A stretch of DNA of 64,000 bases, taken from NCBI GenBank assembly GCA_029851415.1, contig CM056742.1:97012976-97076975 (forward strand). Reading direction: 5' to 3'. Positions within the stretch are counted from its first letter, which is position 1. Every line of letters starts with the position of its first letter. This document shows, piece after piece, positions 32,420-43,618 of this stretch. Source of the DNA: Eretmocerus hayati. Lineage: Eukaryota; Arthropoda; Insecta; Hymenoptera; Aphelinidae. The position numbers were made by a program, and so were the translations under genes. A model generated the notes under the pieces. That model ran no database searches. It was not told where the DNA came from and saw only the letters and a list, made by a program, of their open reading frames with translations.

Positions 32420-34204
32420 GAGGAGACCGATCGAATAACTCGCTTAGTCGCGTAAGCGGATCCTCTAATGCTCATATTCGTAGGAACCGTCTCGCTTACT
32501 GTAGCGCTATGAATTGGGAAGCGGACGACCGCCAGTGCGGACGTTTCACGATGCCGTGACTCCTCATCCTCTTCCCTCTTACTCGCGCTCGCTATCTCTC
32601 TCAGCCATGATTTCTCATCCGGTTCAATGTTTGGAAAACTCGGCGAGGCATTGAATATAGATTGATGATTCGCACTTGTGCAAAACGTTGTTGACATTCT
32701 AACTTGTCACATATACTCATTACCATCAGTGTTCTGTGGCTTTATAACAATAAGTGATATATTTTCAAGTGGTTCTGCTGCGATATCTTTTAGATTCATT
32801 TATCTGCTACAAAGTCGGTTCGAAAATCGGTTGGCACAGGACGGAGGAGAAAAAAAGATGCGGGGAATTGGGGAGCGAACAAACGAAAAAGGCTTAGAAA
32901 TAAGGTTCGTTGGGCCAGAATCGTCAGACCGATTGTTTCTCTTATTGATTGAGTACTTTGATTCAACGAAACTTTTTGGTTCTTCATTTAGTCTATTCCT
33001 TTGCTCGTTCTCCTAATTCTAGGGCTTGAAGTATTTATCAGTCCCAAAAAAATCGGTTACGGTAAAGCTGTTCGAACCGGTCGAGTACTGCTGCCCAGCA
33101 AAGTGTCATCTTCAAGTACATTCGTCGGATCAACGTAATTTTTTTGATTACTTTTACAAACATGCCGGTCGCTATGATGAGCAAAATTTGATTCTAAAAG
33201 GACTTATGACGCGGAAAAGTGCAATATTGAGTGAAATTCAAAGGATAGGATGGACCTACAGATTCAATTCTGGATTGCTGAATGTTGTCGTGTGTCAAAA
33301 GTTTTTAAGCAGTCTTCTGAAGTTAAAGATACGGAGATTCGCAACTCTCCAGAATAAAATGAAATCTGGTGGTAACGTGAAAGATGAGAGAGAAAAACAC
33401 ACTAACCGTGAGATCAAGTTGGATGTAGATTTGAAAGAGATGATCAAAAAACATTGTGAATCTATCCCACACCATAAGTCTCACTACACAAAATCCTCTT
33501 TGGAATATTTCGAAGACTCCGATTTAACTTCAACTTCATTATATGATTCATTCTGCGCTTATTATTCTGAGCAAACTGGCTTGTCTGAATCACCTCTAGA
33601 CAAGACAACACAAAAAAAGCCACGCAGAAAAGAAAAAAATGCATCAAGGTGGAAACTGACAGTGTTCTTGTGACGTGGAAAAAACCTGTGAAGAAAGTAG
33701 TGTCCCGATGTAGATTAGTACTTGATGTATGAATACTGGGATATTTTCAAACTAGTCTGATACAATAAACCTCAAATATCGGTTTAGTAAATATATAGAT
33801 GTATGTATATAGTAAACCGAGCGAGTGATATTTCATGTTGACCAAACGAATCTTATTTATTTGTCGTTGACCAGATCGATGAGACTGTGATTGTTCGTGA
33901 ATAAGTATTTGACTTAAGTAAAACATCATTTTCAAATTACCTCGCCTTGTTCATTAAACTCCACTAATCGATGAGTCAAAAACATTGCATTTACAATGTA
34001 CAGTTTTCGCAGTCAAGTTTCAAAGAGCCGAATCCCCGGATCGAAGCATGCAGCGGCTCTTAGTTGCGAGCCGGCTTAGCGTGCACCGGCCGCGCTAATG
34101 ACCAGCTGCTGCCAAGGCGGAGAGGGAAGCGGGACGGTTCCTACGAATATGAGTATAAGAGAATTCGCTTACGCGGCTAAGCGAGTTATTCGATCGGTCT
34201 CCTC
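32420..34204 (+). mobile_element. TIR DNA transposon carrying a truncated transposase exon, AATT target duplication
   Basis: The ends GAGGAGACCGATCGAATAAC and its inverted partner at 34204 form TIRs of ~78 bp (32420-32497 / 34127-34204), each holding a CGCTTA...TAAGCG hairpin. AATT occurs at 32416-32419 and 34205-34208. The LINE protein reading resumes immediately after the right end, proving insertion. The 4 bp duplication and the type of protein inside suggest Sola-like affinity, but I hold this loosely. Confidence 0.75.
33023..33673 (+). CDS. N-terminal part of an insect repeat-borne transposase-like protein
   Basis: An open exon of ~215 codons after a good acceptor (TCTCCTAATTCTAG, ending at 33022). 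It matches, from memory, the N-terminal part of a multi-copy insect protein family. It has the cysteine cluster CCPAKCH, the pattern QRNFFDYFYKHAGRYDEQNLIL, VVVCQKFLSSLLKLKIRRF, a DEREKHTNRE-type basic segment, and SIPHHKSHYTKSSLEYFEDSDL followed by LYDSFCAYY. In the family a second cysteine-rich region and a longer catalytic region follow. Here the sequence turns into a Lys/Arg-rich tail and stops at 33673, so only the presumed DNA-binding half remains. No first exon was identified. It may be a fossil or a short repressor-like product. Confidence 0.5.
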   Translation, partial: GLKYLSVPKKSVTVKLFEPVEYCCPAKCHLQVHSSDQRNFFDYFYKHAGRYDEQNLILKGLMTRKSAILSEIQRIGWTYRFNSGLLNVVVCQKFLSSLLKLKIRRFATLQNKMKSGGNVKDEREKHTNREIKLDVDLKEMIKKHCESIPHHKSHYTKSSLEYFEDSDLTSTSLYDSFCAYYSEQTGLSESPLDKTTQKKPRRKEKNASRWKLTVFL

Positions 34205-34208
34205 AATT

Positions 34209-34268
34209 AATTGCAAAGCAGCATGGTTTTTTCCAAGAATCAGTCTACCCTAAATAACCTTCTCATCT
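34209..34268 (+). pseudogene. Third segment of the old LINE reverse transcriptase
   Basis: Immediately right of the TIR element the sequence reads IAKQHGFF and, in the next frame, STLNNLLIF, which is the QHGF...RSTxTNLL motif following NYRPI in LINE reverse transcriptases. The element is then replaced by a CR1-like LINE copy at about 34269. Confidence 0.6.
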
Positions 34269-36310
34269 TCGAGAACTGACCTGGGGGAGCAGTAAAATGT
34301 TCAAATGAGAATCTCCGTGCAGCTACGGGTTTATTAGCTCCATTAAAAACAGTAAAACCCAGAGAAAATAATGTTCCATGAATTGGTCCTGAGCTGAACC
34401 TGCTCATTGTGAGATGCCGTGCGGCAAAGAGGCGCTGTCGGCGCACTGGCCGCGCGGTTCCCCTCAATGAGTTTCTTCAATTGAGTCTGGAGATCGAGGT
34501 GCGATCTGCACATGAGCGGCATACTTTCCTTCGTAATCATCTCGCGGATACTCTTGATGCGAATAAGAACATTTGGAAGGAAATGTTCAAACTTGGTCTC
34601 CTACTTAAGAGTAAAGGAAAGGAATTACATGGTTTCGCACCGGATGAGCTGAACGCGCATTTTGCGGGGGTTTCCGTTTCGTCTTGTGAGAGTAGTGGAG
34701 AAATGGAGAGGATTGTATCCTCAGCTGATGATACGGGCTTCTCGTTCAAGCCCACTAATCAGGTTGATGTCATCTTGGCTGTTGAGCATTTCTCATCACA
34801 GGCTCGTGGGGTGGATGGAATACCTCAGGCTGTGATCGCGAAAGCTCTTCCGGACACAAGCGATGTTATTGTCAAAATTATCAACTCCTCCTTTGCTCAA
34901 GGTATTTTTCTGGAGGCTTGGAGAAAGGCCCAGCTCATTGCATTGAAGAGAACAACAGCACCCTCTGCTCTCTCGGACTTCCATCCTATAGCTCTGAACT
35001 GCTTCTTATCCAAAGTTCTGGAGAAGATAGCTCACGACCAACTCATGGAGGACCTCGTATTGGAAGGTTTGCTTGACTTCCTCCAGACTGGTTTTCGGCA
35101 ACATAACAGTACTCAGACAGCCTTGCTAAAATTGACCGACGACATTCGGATCGCTACAGACAAGGAAATGATTATATTACTACTACTATTTGACTTTAGC
35201 AAGGCGTTCGACACCATATCACCATCTGAACTGTTACAGAAACTTTGTATACAAGGGTTCTCGAGGGCGGCACTTATGTGGATTAAAACATGTCTTGAAG
35301 GGCATTCTCGGATGGTAACATCACAGAACAGTGGTGATTCTGAATGGCTCACAACCAATCTGGGAGTTCCACAAGGTTCCGTTCTCGGGCCCCTTTTGTT
35401 CAACCTATACGTTAATGACTTGCCAGATATACTTCGCGGACAGCCCATTAAACACCTGTTTTATACAGATGACCTCCAGATTTGCCTGCATATCGAAAAG
35501 GATGAAATAACGGAGGGCATAGCTCGGCTAGAAGAGGCGGCACGGGCGGTCGCTGAATGGGCTGAGTCCTCTGACCTGCGTCTCAACGCTGGCAAGACCA
35601 AGACCATCTTCTTTGGCTCTACGAGGAACGTCGATGAGCTGAAGGGAATGGGTCTGGTCGGCGTTGGGATGCCGGGGGGAGTGACGATTCCCTCCAGCGG
35701 CACCGTTATGAGTCTTGGTGAGAGGCTTCACAGTAAATTCGAGTGGGGAATCGCAGATTGACCAAGTAGTAAAGAAAGTCAATAGAGCCCTATATGGTCT
35801 GCGACTCATCAGGGCTTGTACCACCGAGACTCTTCGCCGTAGGCTGGTCGCAACATTAGTCCAACCTCACCTCGACTACTGCTCGGTAGTGCACCTGGAC
35901 GCTAGCGGAAAACAAATGCGACTGCAACCTCTGTACAATTCATGTGTGAGATACATTTTTGGCGTCAGGAGGGACGAACACATCACCCCGTATAGGAAGC
36001 GTCTTGGCTGGCTACGTTCGGACCCGCGTAGACTATACTTTGCAGCCGTTCTCATTGACAAAGCCATTAGAATAGAAGAGCCCGAATACCTGGCGGCAAT
36101 GTTCAATAAGTATTAGCACATACCCACCTGTAGGAGTGAAGTCAGAGATCTTAACACCCCTAGAGTTAGGCTCAAAACCACTGAATATTCTTTCCAGTGT
36201 TGCGGTGCTAGGCTCTGGAACTCTCTCCCACCCCTCCTGCGCGACTCATCCTCATTGGCATCATTTAAACATTTATTGAAACTCCATATGCCCAAGCTTG
36301 ACATCCACCC
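34269..36310 (+). pseudogene. CR1-like LINE copy, 5' truncated, RT with FYTDD
   Basis: Related to the LINE at 5.6-10.4 kb. Homology begins in the endonuclease/RT linker (GAVKCSNENLRAA) and an open stretch of ~450 codons (34409-35761) carries the RT: GVDGIPQAVIAKAL, SDFHPIALNCFLSKVL, LQTGFRQHNSTQTALL, FDFSKAFDTI, LGVPQGSVLGPLLF. The catalytic box is FYTDD instead of FYADD. A frameshift near 35745 moves the C-terminal part to 35715-36116 (VVKKVNRALYGLRLIRAC, SCVRYIFGVRRDEHITPYRKRL), and a TAG at 36114-36116 precedes the last segment (SFQCCGARLWNSLPPLL). It is dead as a retrotransposon. It directly abuts the old LINE on the left. Confidence 0.85.
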
Positions 36311-36587
36311 CACTGAAAATAATTGGCCGCTCGGGTGGCCGTCCGGGCGGGCGACCAGGCGACAGCACGGGCGGTAGAATAAACATGTCGAAGTAGTGTG
36401 CGTGGCACATTCAATCTCCGTAGAGCCAACGCGATTCACGCCTCTTACGCACACAAACGTCCTGGTTTCGTATCGGTGAAGCCTTAGCCTAGAGCCTAGT
36501 AGCGCCTCTCGTGGGAAATATGTCGTTACTGTATTCTGGCTAGCTCTGGCTTTCGGACCAAGTTGACTCTCCTTCTCTCTACCCTAG

Positions 36588-38400
36588 AGCCCCCCCCCCC
36601 ATATCTCCCCAGGGTCACGTCGTGCGGAAAAATGTTGGATACAAAAGTTGTAGGATATCGGATGGAGGCTCAGATGTGCCTCCTCAAACTACCCCGAAAT
36701 CGCCCCGAATTCGCCCCATTGCAGCTACAGTACCCACCATAAATATTGGAACACGTAGGGTCTCACTCAAACAGTGATGTTTCCAATTCGATCGGTTGTA
36801 CGGGAATTTTGAAAGAAGGGTTTTGAAGAGTACAAAAGAATCCATTAATTCATGGGTTCTTATAACCCTTTCCGTGCTTTTTAAGTGCCCTTACACGTGG
36901 TTGGAAATCAGAAAAAATTCTCCTTCAATCGAGACCTACAATTTTGACAAGAGTGATCTGATCACAAGAATACTTACAGGATCTTGTAGATCATTCCAAA
37001 ATCTAAAAATTTGGTCCTCTGTAAATTTCCATACGACGCTTCTCGTCTGACTTACGAGCTCCGAAAGAAAACTTTGTATTAACATAGGGTGTTCAGGGAT
37101 ATACTGAGCCTGCCACCTGTTTAATTTCCTCTCGCTTTATTTTGGGGCAGGATCGGAATAAAAAAATATCATGGCACATGATTTCGACGTGGAATGATTC
37201 CATCTTTCAGAATATTCCATCAGATTTTGTCTCAAATGTGACCTATAGGAGCAAAACATGAAATTTATCAATTTTCACATCAAATTTCGAGAAATCGTTG
37301 CTAGACAAAATCTGATGGAATATCATGGAGATGAGATCATTTTACAACGGAATTATGTGCCATAATAGTTTTTAAATCCCATTTTGCCCCAGAATAGAGC
37401 GAGAGAAAATTAAACAGGTGGCAGCCTCGGTATCTCCACGAGCACCCTATGTTAATACAAAGTTTTCTCTCGGAGCTCGTAAGTCAGATGGGAAGGGTCG
37501 TACAAAAACTTTACAGCAGACCAAATTTTTAGATTTTTGAACGATCTACAAGATCCTGTGAGTATTTTTGTGATCGGATCACTCCCGTCAAAATTGTAGG
37601 TGATTGATTGAAGGAGAATTTTCTCTGATTCTCAACCACGTGTACGGGCACGCACATGAAAAATTATTAAGACCCATGAATTGATAGATTCTTTTGTGCT
37701 CTTCAAAACCCTTTTTTCAAAATTCCCGTACGACCAATCGGATTGGAGATATCACCGTTTGAGTGAGACCCTACGTGTTCCATTATTTTTGGTGGGTACT
37801 GTAACTTTGAATCTTTGAATGGACACCCCCATTTTTGACCTCAGAATATGGAAGAAAGAAAAATTTCACGTCCAAATAGGTCTTTATGACATTGGTCAGG
37901 GTGACCTCTAGGAGCGAATGCAGGGTCATAATAACCTATGAAGTACGTGACCCCCCCCCCCTATCTCCCCAGGGTTACGTTTGACAAAAAAATTAGGTAC
38001 AAAAGTTGTTGGATATCGGATGAAAGTTCAGATGTGCCCTAAATCCCCCACCCTCCATTTGTCCCATTGTGGCTGACTTTGGATTTTCAAACGGAAACCC
38101 CCATTTATGACCTAAGATTCTAAAAGGACGAAGAATTTTAGGTACAGATAGATCTTCATGACTTCGGTCAAGGTGACCTCCAAGGGAGAATGGGGGACGT
38201 GAAATTCTCCGTTCTTTCAGAACCTAAGGAAGAAAATACGGGTTTCCATTTAAAAATTCGAAGTTAGCCACAATAGGGCCAAAGGGGGGGGGGATGGGAG
38301 GAATTGGGGGCACATCTGAATCTCCATCCGCTATCCAACAAATTTTTTATGGAACATTTTTTTGCACGACGTAACCCTGGCGAGATACGGGGTATCCGGT
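36588..38400. repeat. C-rich ~275 bp repeat units, two direct and one inverted
   Basis: Each unit starts with a run of 10-12 C followed by (A)TATCTCCCCAGGGT(C/T)ACGT and contains GGATATCGGATG and CAGATGTGCC. Unit 1 is 36588-36727 plus 37802-37950 (interrupted by the MITE); unit 2 is ~37951-38210; an inverted copy runs ~38215-38400 and ends ACGTAACCCTGGCGAGATAC. The last two form a foldback. No coding signal seen. Confidence 0.7.
36728..37801. mobile_element. 1.07 kb palindromic Tc1/mariner-like MITE, TA target duplication
   Basis: The ends CAGTACCCACCA and TGGTGGGTACTG are flanked by TA (36726-36727, 37802-37803). Nearly the whole element is an inverted repeat about a centre near 37265: GGAACACGTAGGGTCTCACT and CCTGCCACCTGTTTAATT both recur inverted. 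The uninterrupted sister unit at 38070 reads CATTGTGGCTGACTTTGG across the insertion point, while here the sequence is CATTGCAGC, TA, element, TA, CTTTGAAT. Confidence 0.85.
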
Positions 38401-39589
38401 ACATTTTGGACATACTGTATATTTATATGTATACCGGGTATTCTGGAGCAAGCTCGACGAAATCGTCACCAGGGGGGTCGGGGGAGAATCTGAGGAATTT
38501 TTTCCTGTTTAGGCTCTGTTGAAATAGTGCGAAAAAATTTTGTCATGATTTTCTTGACCCCCCCCCCCCCCGTGGAAGAGCCATTCTAAGCCCTTTTTTG
38601 GCCCAAGTTGCGAAAATCACAGCTCCAACGGAGTCTAATAGTTTTTGACGTACCTGGGCGCATTTTTCTCGTAAATGCATGTATACTTTCAAGAAAAAGA
38701 TTGCCCAAGGCTGATAATTGACCCTGGCCACCTTTGGGAGCTATTTACCGAGAGCAAATTCGAACGATTCTTACGTCATCTTGTGGACGACCTAGGTCCA
38801 ATCAGAAATGCGATACTCAACTCTTTACAGGAGCAGCAGTGGGAAAACGAACATTTTCTTGAAAAATCGCGACTTTGAGACTGAAATATTGGAAACGCCC
38901 ATAATGTTTATCCACTAAACTTCTTCAGTATGTGCTTTGAGCTACTTATACCAAAAAAATTTCTGCGAGGGAATGTTTTTCTTCTTCTCTCAAAACGCGC
39001 CTCAGAATGCCGTTTTTTGCAATTCTCTCATATACGTCATCATTGGCCATGGCTGTATATGCTTACATCTTATTCAATTCGCACCAGAGGATACGGAAGT
39101 ACTCCGCCAAGTGCCCCCAAACATGTATGAAAACTTGCGGGGACGATTCTCGAGCCAGGGGCGAGCTGTGGGTTATATTTACCGAGTCAAAATTGGGCAT
39201 TATTCTGGCCATATGAGTGCAGGAGGCCTGTGGGCATGATTTTACTCATTTTAGCTCGCAAATGAGAAATTGGGCTGAAATCAAGATTCGAACGTACTTT
39301 TCCGACTCAAAATGAACATCTCAACACAATTCCGACGTCAGTTTAGCTCTAGAATGTGATTTAACAACCTACAGTCAACTCTGAATTACTGAGGGTTCTT
39401 ATTCCAGAGATGCTTCGTACAAAGCTAGTCATCGATCACTCCAGCTCGATCCTCCTTTTGGGATGCATTGTCTCGCTCTGGAGTATTACCTTTGAGATTC
39501 CGCATATTCATTATTTCGATGATGAGTCGATCAATTCCCGACCTTGGCTGCAATTTGGAAGTAGGATAGTATTTCGGACGAATCGTCTT
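38401..39589. other. No gene; short hairpin and C runs
   Basis: Contains a C13 run near 38561 and an inverted pair around GGTATCCGGTACA...TGTATACCGGGTA (38391-38446). Frames of 60-100 codons near 38675-39239 show no recognisable domain. Confidence 0.4.
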
Positions 39590-39814
39590 GATATGACTGA
39601 ACTGTGGGGTGTACAATATGTGGAATGTCGAACTCACCAGTTGATCGGCAAGAAGTAAGACCGTCTTGAGTGAGAATCGTCGAGAACAGAAATTGAAGAG
39701 ATCTTCCAGCGATGGGCCCAGCAGTTCCATAACCATAACATTATAGTCACCTTCAGATCCACACCACTTAATAGTCGGGATTCCAACTGGGGGGAAGAAT
39801 TCATAAAACTTCAT
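39590..39814 (-). pseudogene. Casein kinase I (delta/epsilon or alpha) fragment, decayed
   Basis: About 50 residues match the CK1 kinase domain very clearly: [37 protein letters not shown] and [11 protein letters not shown]. The next part is degraded but alignable: [17 protein letters not shown] sits where functional kinases have the HRDIKPDN catalytic loop, so the catalytic Asp is gone. Upstream, [12 protein letters not shown] corresponds loosely to the family's KIYKxMQGGxGIP. No other exon is nearby. It is probably a processed or captured pseudogene piece; an old isolated exon is also possible. Confidence 0.75.
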
Positions 39815-40467
39815 GACACATTGTTCTGTCTAATCCTGTTTCTGGAGGATGATGAGTGCCGAGTGAGCCTGACAGACGCTATGTCCCTCATACTTTATAC
39901 AAATAATCCATCTCCCTTCTTTTCGAATTAGTGATGATGAACGATGAGACGTGAGTAGTGAGGCTGTGTGAGGGGGTACCTACAAATCGAGCGTATGAGC
40001 CGTGAGTCAGTGTATGCTCTGCATACGCCGGCTGTATCATATTCGTTTTGTATTATCTGATACCGTAATAAACTGTGCACAGGTGGACCCGAATTTGGTG
40101 AGCGGCGCATGAGCCATGAGCTAGCGTACGCTGAGCGTATCCATCTGTGGATACATCTCATTTATTTCCCACACTATTGATGACTACGATGTTTGTGAGA
40201 TCAGCGGATGTTCACTTTTCCATTCGCAAGTAGGCAATAAGCTTATCGATAGCCTGCCCAGAATAGCTCTTTTACAGAATTCATCGGGCTCGCTGTCCTG
40301 CTACGGAATCAACGGCAATCGCGATATAGAGCATCTCGCGATTCTAGCGTAATGCCTTAGGGAGTAATTGCGCTTGCCTATGAAACTGACTCATAGTCCA
40401 GTAAGTAGGGAATCATAAGGTACCGATTTTTGAAAAAAGGAACTCGTCACTTTTTCTATCAGAAACT
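39815..40467. other. No gene; two diverged direct repeats
   Basis: The stretches near 39985-40035 and 40108-40160 share GCGYATGAGCC(R)TGAG...GCGTA(T/C)GC, likely a duplicated ~120 bp segment. No coding signal. It may contain the 3' end of the P-like element. Confidence 0.35.
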
Positions 40468-42860
40468 CTACTCATGTCTGAAGTGAGTTTGTTTATTAGA
40501 TTGAATACGCGTTCGTGATATTCTGTCATTGATTTTATCTGACTCATGAAACAATCGCCTGTCAATATAGCCTTGAATGACTAGATGAATCAATTTTTCC
40601 CTATAATCGTAGAGAATATCTTGCTCCAAGTCGTGCAAGTCATTCCGTAAAACGTTCGGTGGAATAATTTTCATAGTTTCTGTCTCAAGCTTGAAATTCA
40701 TGTCTTCCTACACCAATCGATCGTCGTGTCCTCGCAAAACTGCTTCAGTTTTATTGCAAATTAGAACCACTTCATCAGAAGCAAAGTGGAGACCTCCTCG
40801 ATATTTGGCTATAGTCAATCTAGATTTTTCCGTAGTTCTTCCACACAACGTACTCACGCATTCGCCGCAATCTAGATTCTTGATTATTGAACGAACTATC
40901 GAACCACCAGTGTATTTCATCACGTCTTTCAAATATTCCGTTGCAACCCAACCAAATTGTTCTGTTTGTGAGAGTCCCACATCTCGACTATAATTCAAAT
41001 GTAAGTAAGAATCGACTTTGAAGTCATTTAATTTCTTCTTAAGTCTTTCATCTTTTTGCTTCTTATTGGCTGCTTCTCTGTCAGGAGTTGACTTTTTCTT
41101 CCTTATAGAGTTAGTTATGTCAACAAAAGGTGTGGGCACATTTGTAATATCTGTAGACGTTTCTTGACGAACATACGAAATTGAAACGGAAGTTGAACTT
41201 ATTTGGCTTGAAACATCATTAGTTGACACAAAAGTATCGTCTCGAGGTGTGCAGTTAGCTGATATTGGGACGGCAACATTCAAGCAATTCTGGAGCAGTT
41301 TTTTGTAAGCAGATTTGAATTGAACTGTTGTAAGGTTGTTACTGAAACCGTTCATCCTCCTAATGAGTGCAAAAAACATCTCTACATGGTCTTGTGATAG
41401 TTTATATGAGAGAAAATATTAAACGACATTTTCTTCGAAGAGCATTTCACAGAGAGAAACGAGATTCGTTAAGCAAATAATGATGCCCAAGAATCCAGTC
41501 TTAGTGCATGAAGCTTTCAATACTGATTTTCTCACTTTGGCCACACCAATATTTGGATGGGATAAACCTGGTTGCTTTGCCTGGCTCTCGCCTTGATTGA
41601 AGGAATTCCAATTTTCATATGGTTCAACTATGGATTCAACTCCCAAGTCATCTCCATCATTTCTCGAACCAACCCCCTGCTTTTTTCTTTTCGAAGAACG
41701 TTTTTTTCGCGTGACAGGGACATCTACCTCGAGCTTTTCAATGTACTCAATAAATTCTTTGACCTTTTGTCCAAGTTCAGGTAAATTCTCCTTTGTTATA
41801 GCACGCCTACCTGGTGTTTCACAAAACTTACTCTTTGAATTCAATACATCAAAAATTGCATTTAATTTGGCACAAAATGTAGAAGTCTGCGAGGCACCTT
41901 GGAATTCAGGAAACTTATCAATATGTTCGGATAAAGTCAATGCTACTGATGTGCTGTTGCTCAAAACCTGAGTAGCTAAGAAGACTTTCAATTTTTCATT
42001 GTAGAAGTTTACATGCCGATTTTTAACTTTACATGCACAATGCATTTGTTCATCGTACTGCTTTTTATTGAGCTCTCTAATGTATACCCAATTTATATGC
42101 TCCTTGTCATCATAAATCAAGGGGCCTTTCTGGGCGAAGTGATTTCGAACAAGTTTGATCATATGACACGGATCGAAAAATACGAAAACTTCCTCATTGT
42201 TTTTTGATGCCGGATGATTGAAATAAGGCCGAAAATTTTCACTATCCGTGTAGTCAAAATTAGCACCTAATACTCTGCAAGGCCTTTGATTAGATTCATC
42301 ACCCTCAAAAGTAACACTGAACACACGAATTTTTTTTCATGTAACTTTATCAAGAGATCTTCCAATAAAACAGATTTATCGACCCCCGTGAGAGAGTTAA
42401 CGAGATAATATGCAACAGGAGCCTTGAAACTTCCATTCAAATTCACCAACATGAAAACTAAAGCTTTTTTGCCGGCAAACCTATACTTTCTCCATCTCTT
42501 TCTTCCAATTGACCCCCTAAGTCTGCCAGACCTTCCCATTTATGATTGGAAACCAAGTATCTACACTTTTTTATGCACATTTCATCAAAAGTTACATTGG
42601 AAACATTCTCTTCCGCTCTCTCCCGTTCATTCTCTACGATTTTAGAAATGTTATCAATACTCTCCTCATTGATTCCAGGATTGAAATTTTTTGTGCAACT
42701 CCAAGCATCCAGGGTCTCTACACAAGGTAGAGTCTTCAGAAAAGTCTGTCGAACCATTTGATAGCCTGTGGGAGAATGAAAGTGCAGAGCTCTCGCGAAA
42801 TTCTTCAAATGGCGCGTGTAAGCTTGAGTAGTCTACTTCTCCTTCATTCTCTCCACCAAT
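40468..42860 (-). pseudogene. P-like transposase catalytic body, broken in several frames
   Basis: In order: YTRHLKNFARALHFHSPTGY, MVRQTFLKTLPCVETLDAW, PGINEESIDNISKIV, VTFDEMCIKKC (catalytic Asp region), then a shift at ~42540 to KKALVFMLVNLNGSFKAPVA. Another shift near 42320 leads to RVLGANFDY and VFFDPCHMIKLVRNHFAQKG (the DPCHM motif of the family), INWVYIRELNKKQ, and NSTSVALTLSEH. A stop at 41419 separates the C-terminal piece (41379-40708), which has LNYSRDVGLSQTEQFGWVA and RLTIAKYRGGLHFASDEV, with a last shifted piece at 40701-40468. At least four breaks. Clearly homologous to P-element/THAP9 transposases. Confidence 0.8.
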
Positions 42861-42960
42861 TTTCGGAAATGGGGAGGCAGTTCCTAGTGAAATGTGATTC
42901 AAGAGGACTATTGATTTTCTTAAAAGTTTCCCACTAGCTAGTAGAGATTTCATGAATAGT

Positions 42961-43618
42961 AAGGGAACATGAAATTTTGCGACTCTTCATATTGCTCGGT
43001 AGGCAGGACAGCCCTTCAATACATTGATAGAATTGAGGACTTGTGGATAGTATCTCATATAATTTGATGATTTAATGATACAAGCATAAAGATACATAGT
43101 ACTATGATAGTGCTACAGAGGAATATGTCAAATTCTTAAATATATAATCATTACAAAAGTAGAGCATGCCTTTCTCCCATGTATACAAAGAACAAATATC
43201 TCGATTTGTATTAATGAAATAACTTCCTCGGAGAAAATCGGCATGGAATGTTCGGATTTGGGATCACTGTATATCATGATTTAATCATTCTGACAACATC
43301 ATCCGGAATCACCAAGATTCCGGATATTTGAGGGAGTCCAAACTTTCTTAGAAATCTAATAATATCAATCATTTTCTTGGAATGTATCTAATCTGATCTT
43401 GAAGAATGATGAGCATTCATTCAGAGTATTTTTGACAATTTTGTAAGCATCCGAGACGACTTTGCACCAACACCTATATAAACCCCGTTAGCATGCATAA
43501 CCAAAGTAAAACAAAATATCAGCATCGCTGACAATTTTCATGTCGCAGTAGATTCATGCTTATGACGGTTAGTAGATTCACGAAATGTTCATGGATTTGG
43601 GTTAGTATTGGGTCATAT
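42961..43618. other. Intron or spacer of the P-like gene, no coding seen
   Basis: AT-rich sequence between the linker exon ending at 43619 and the catalytic body. No domain recognised. It could be an intron or a small insertion. Confidence 0.4.
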
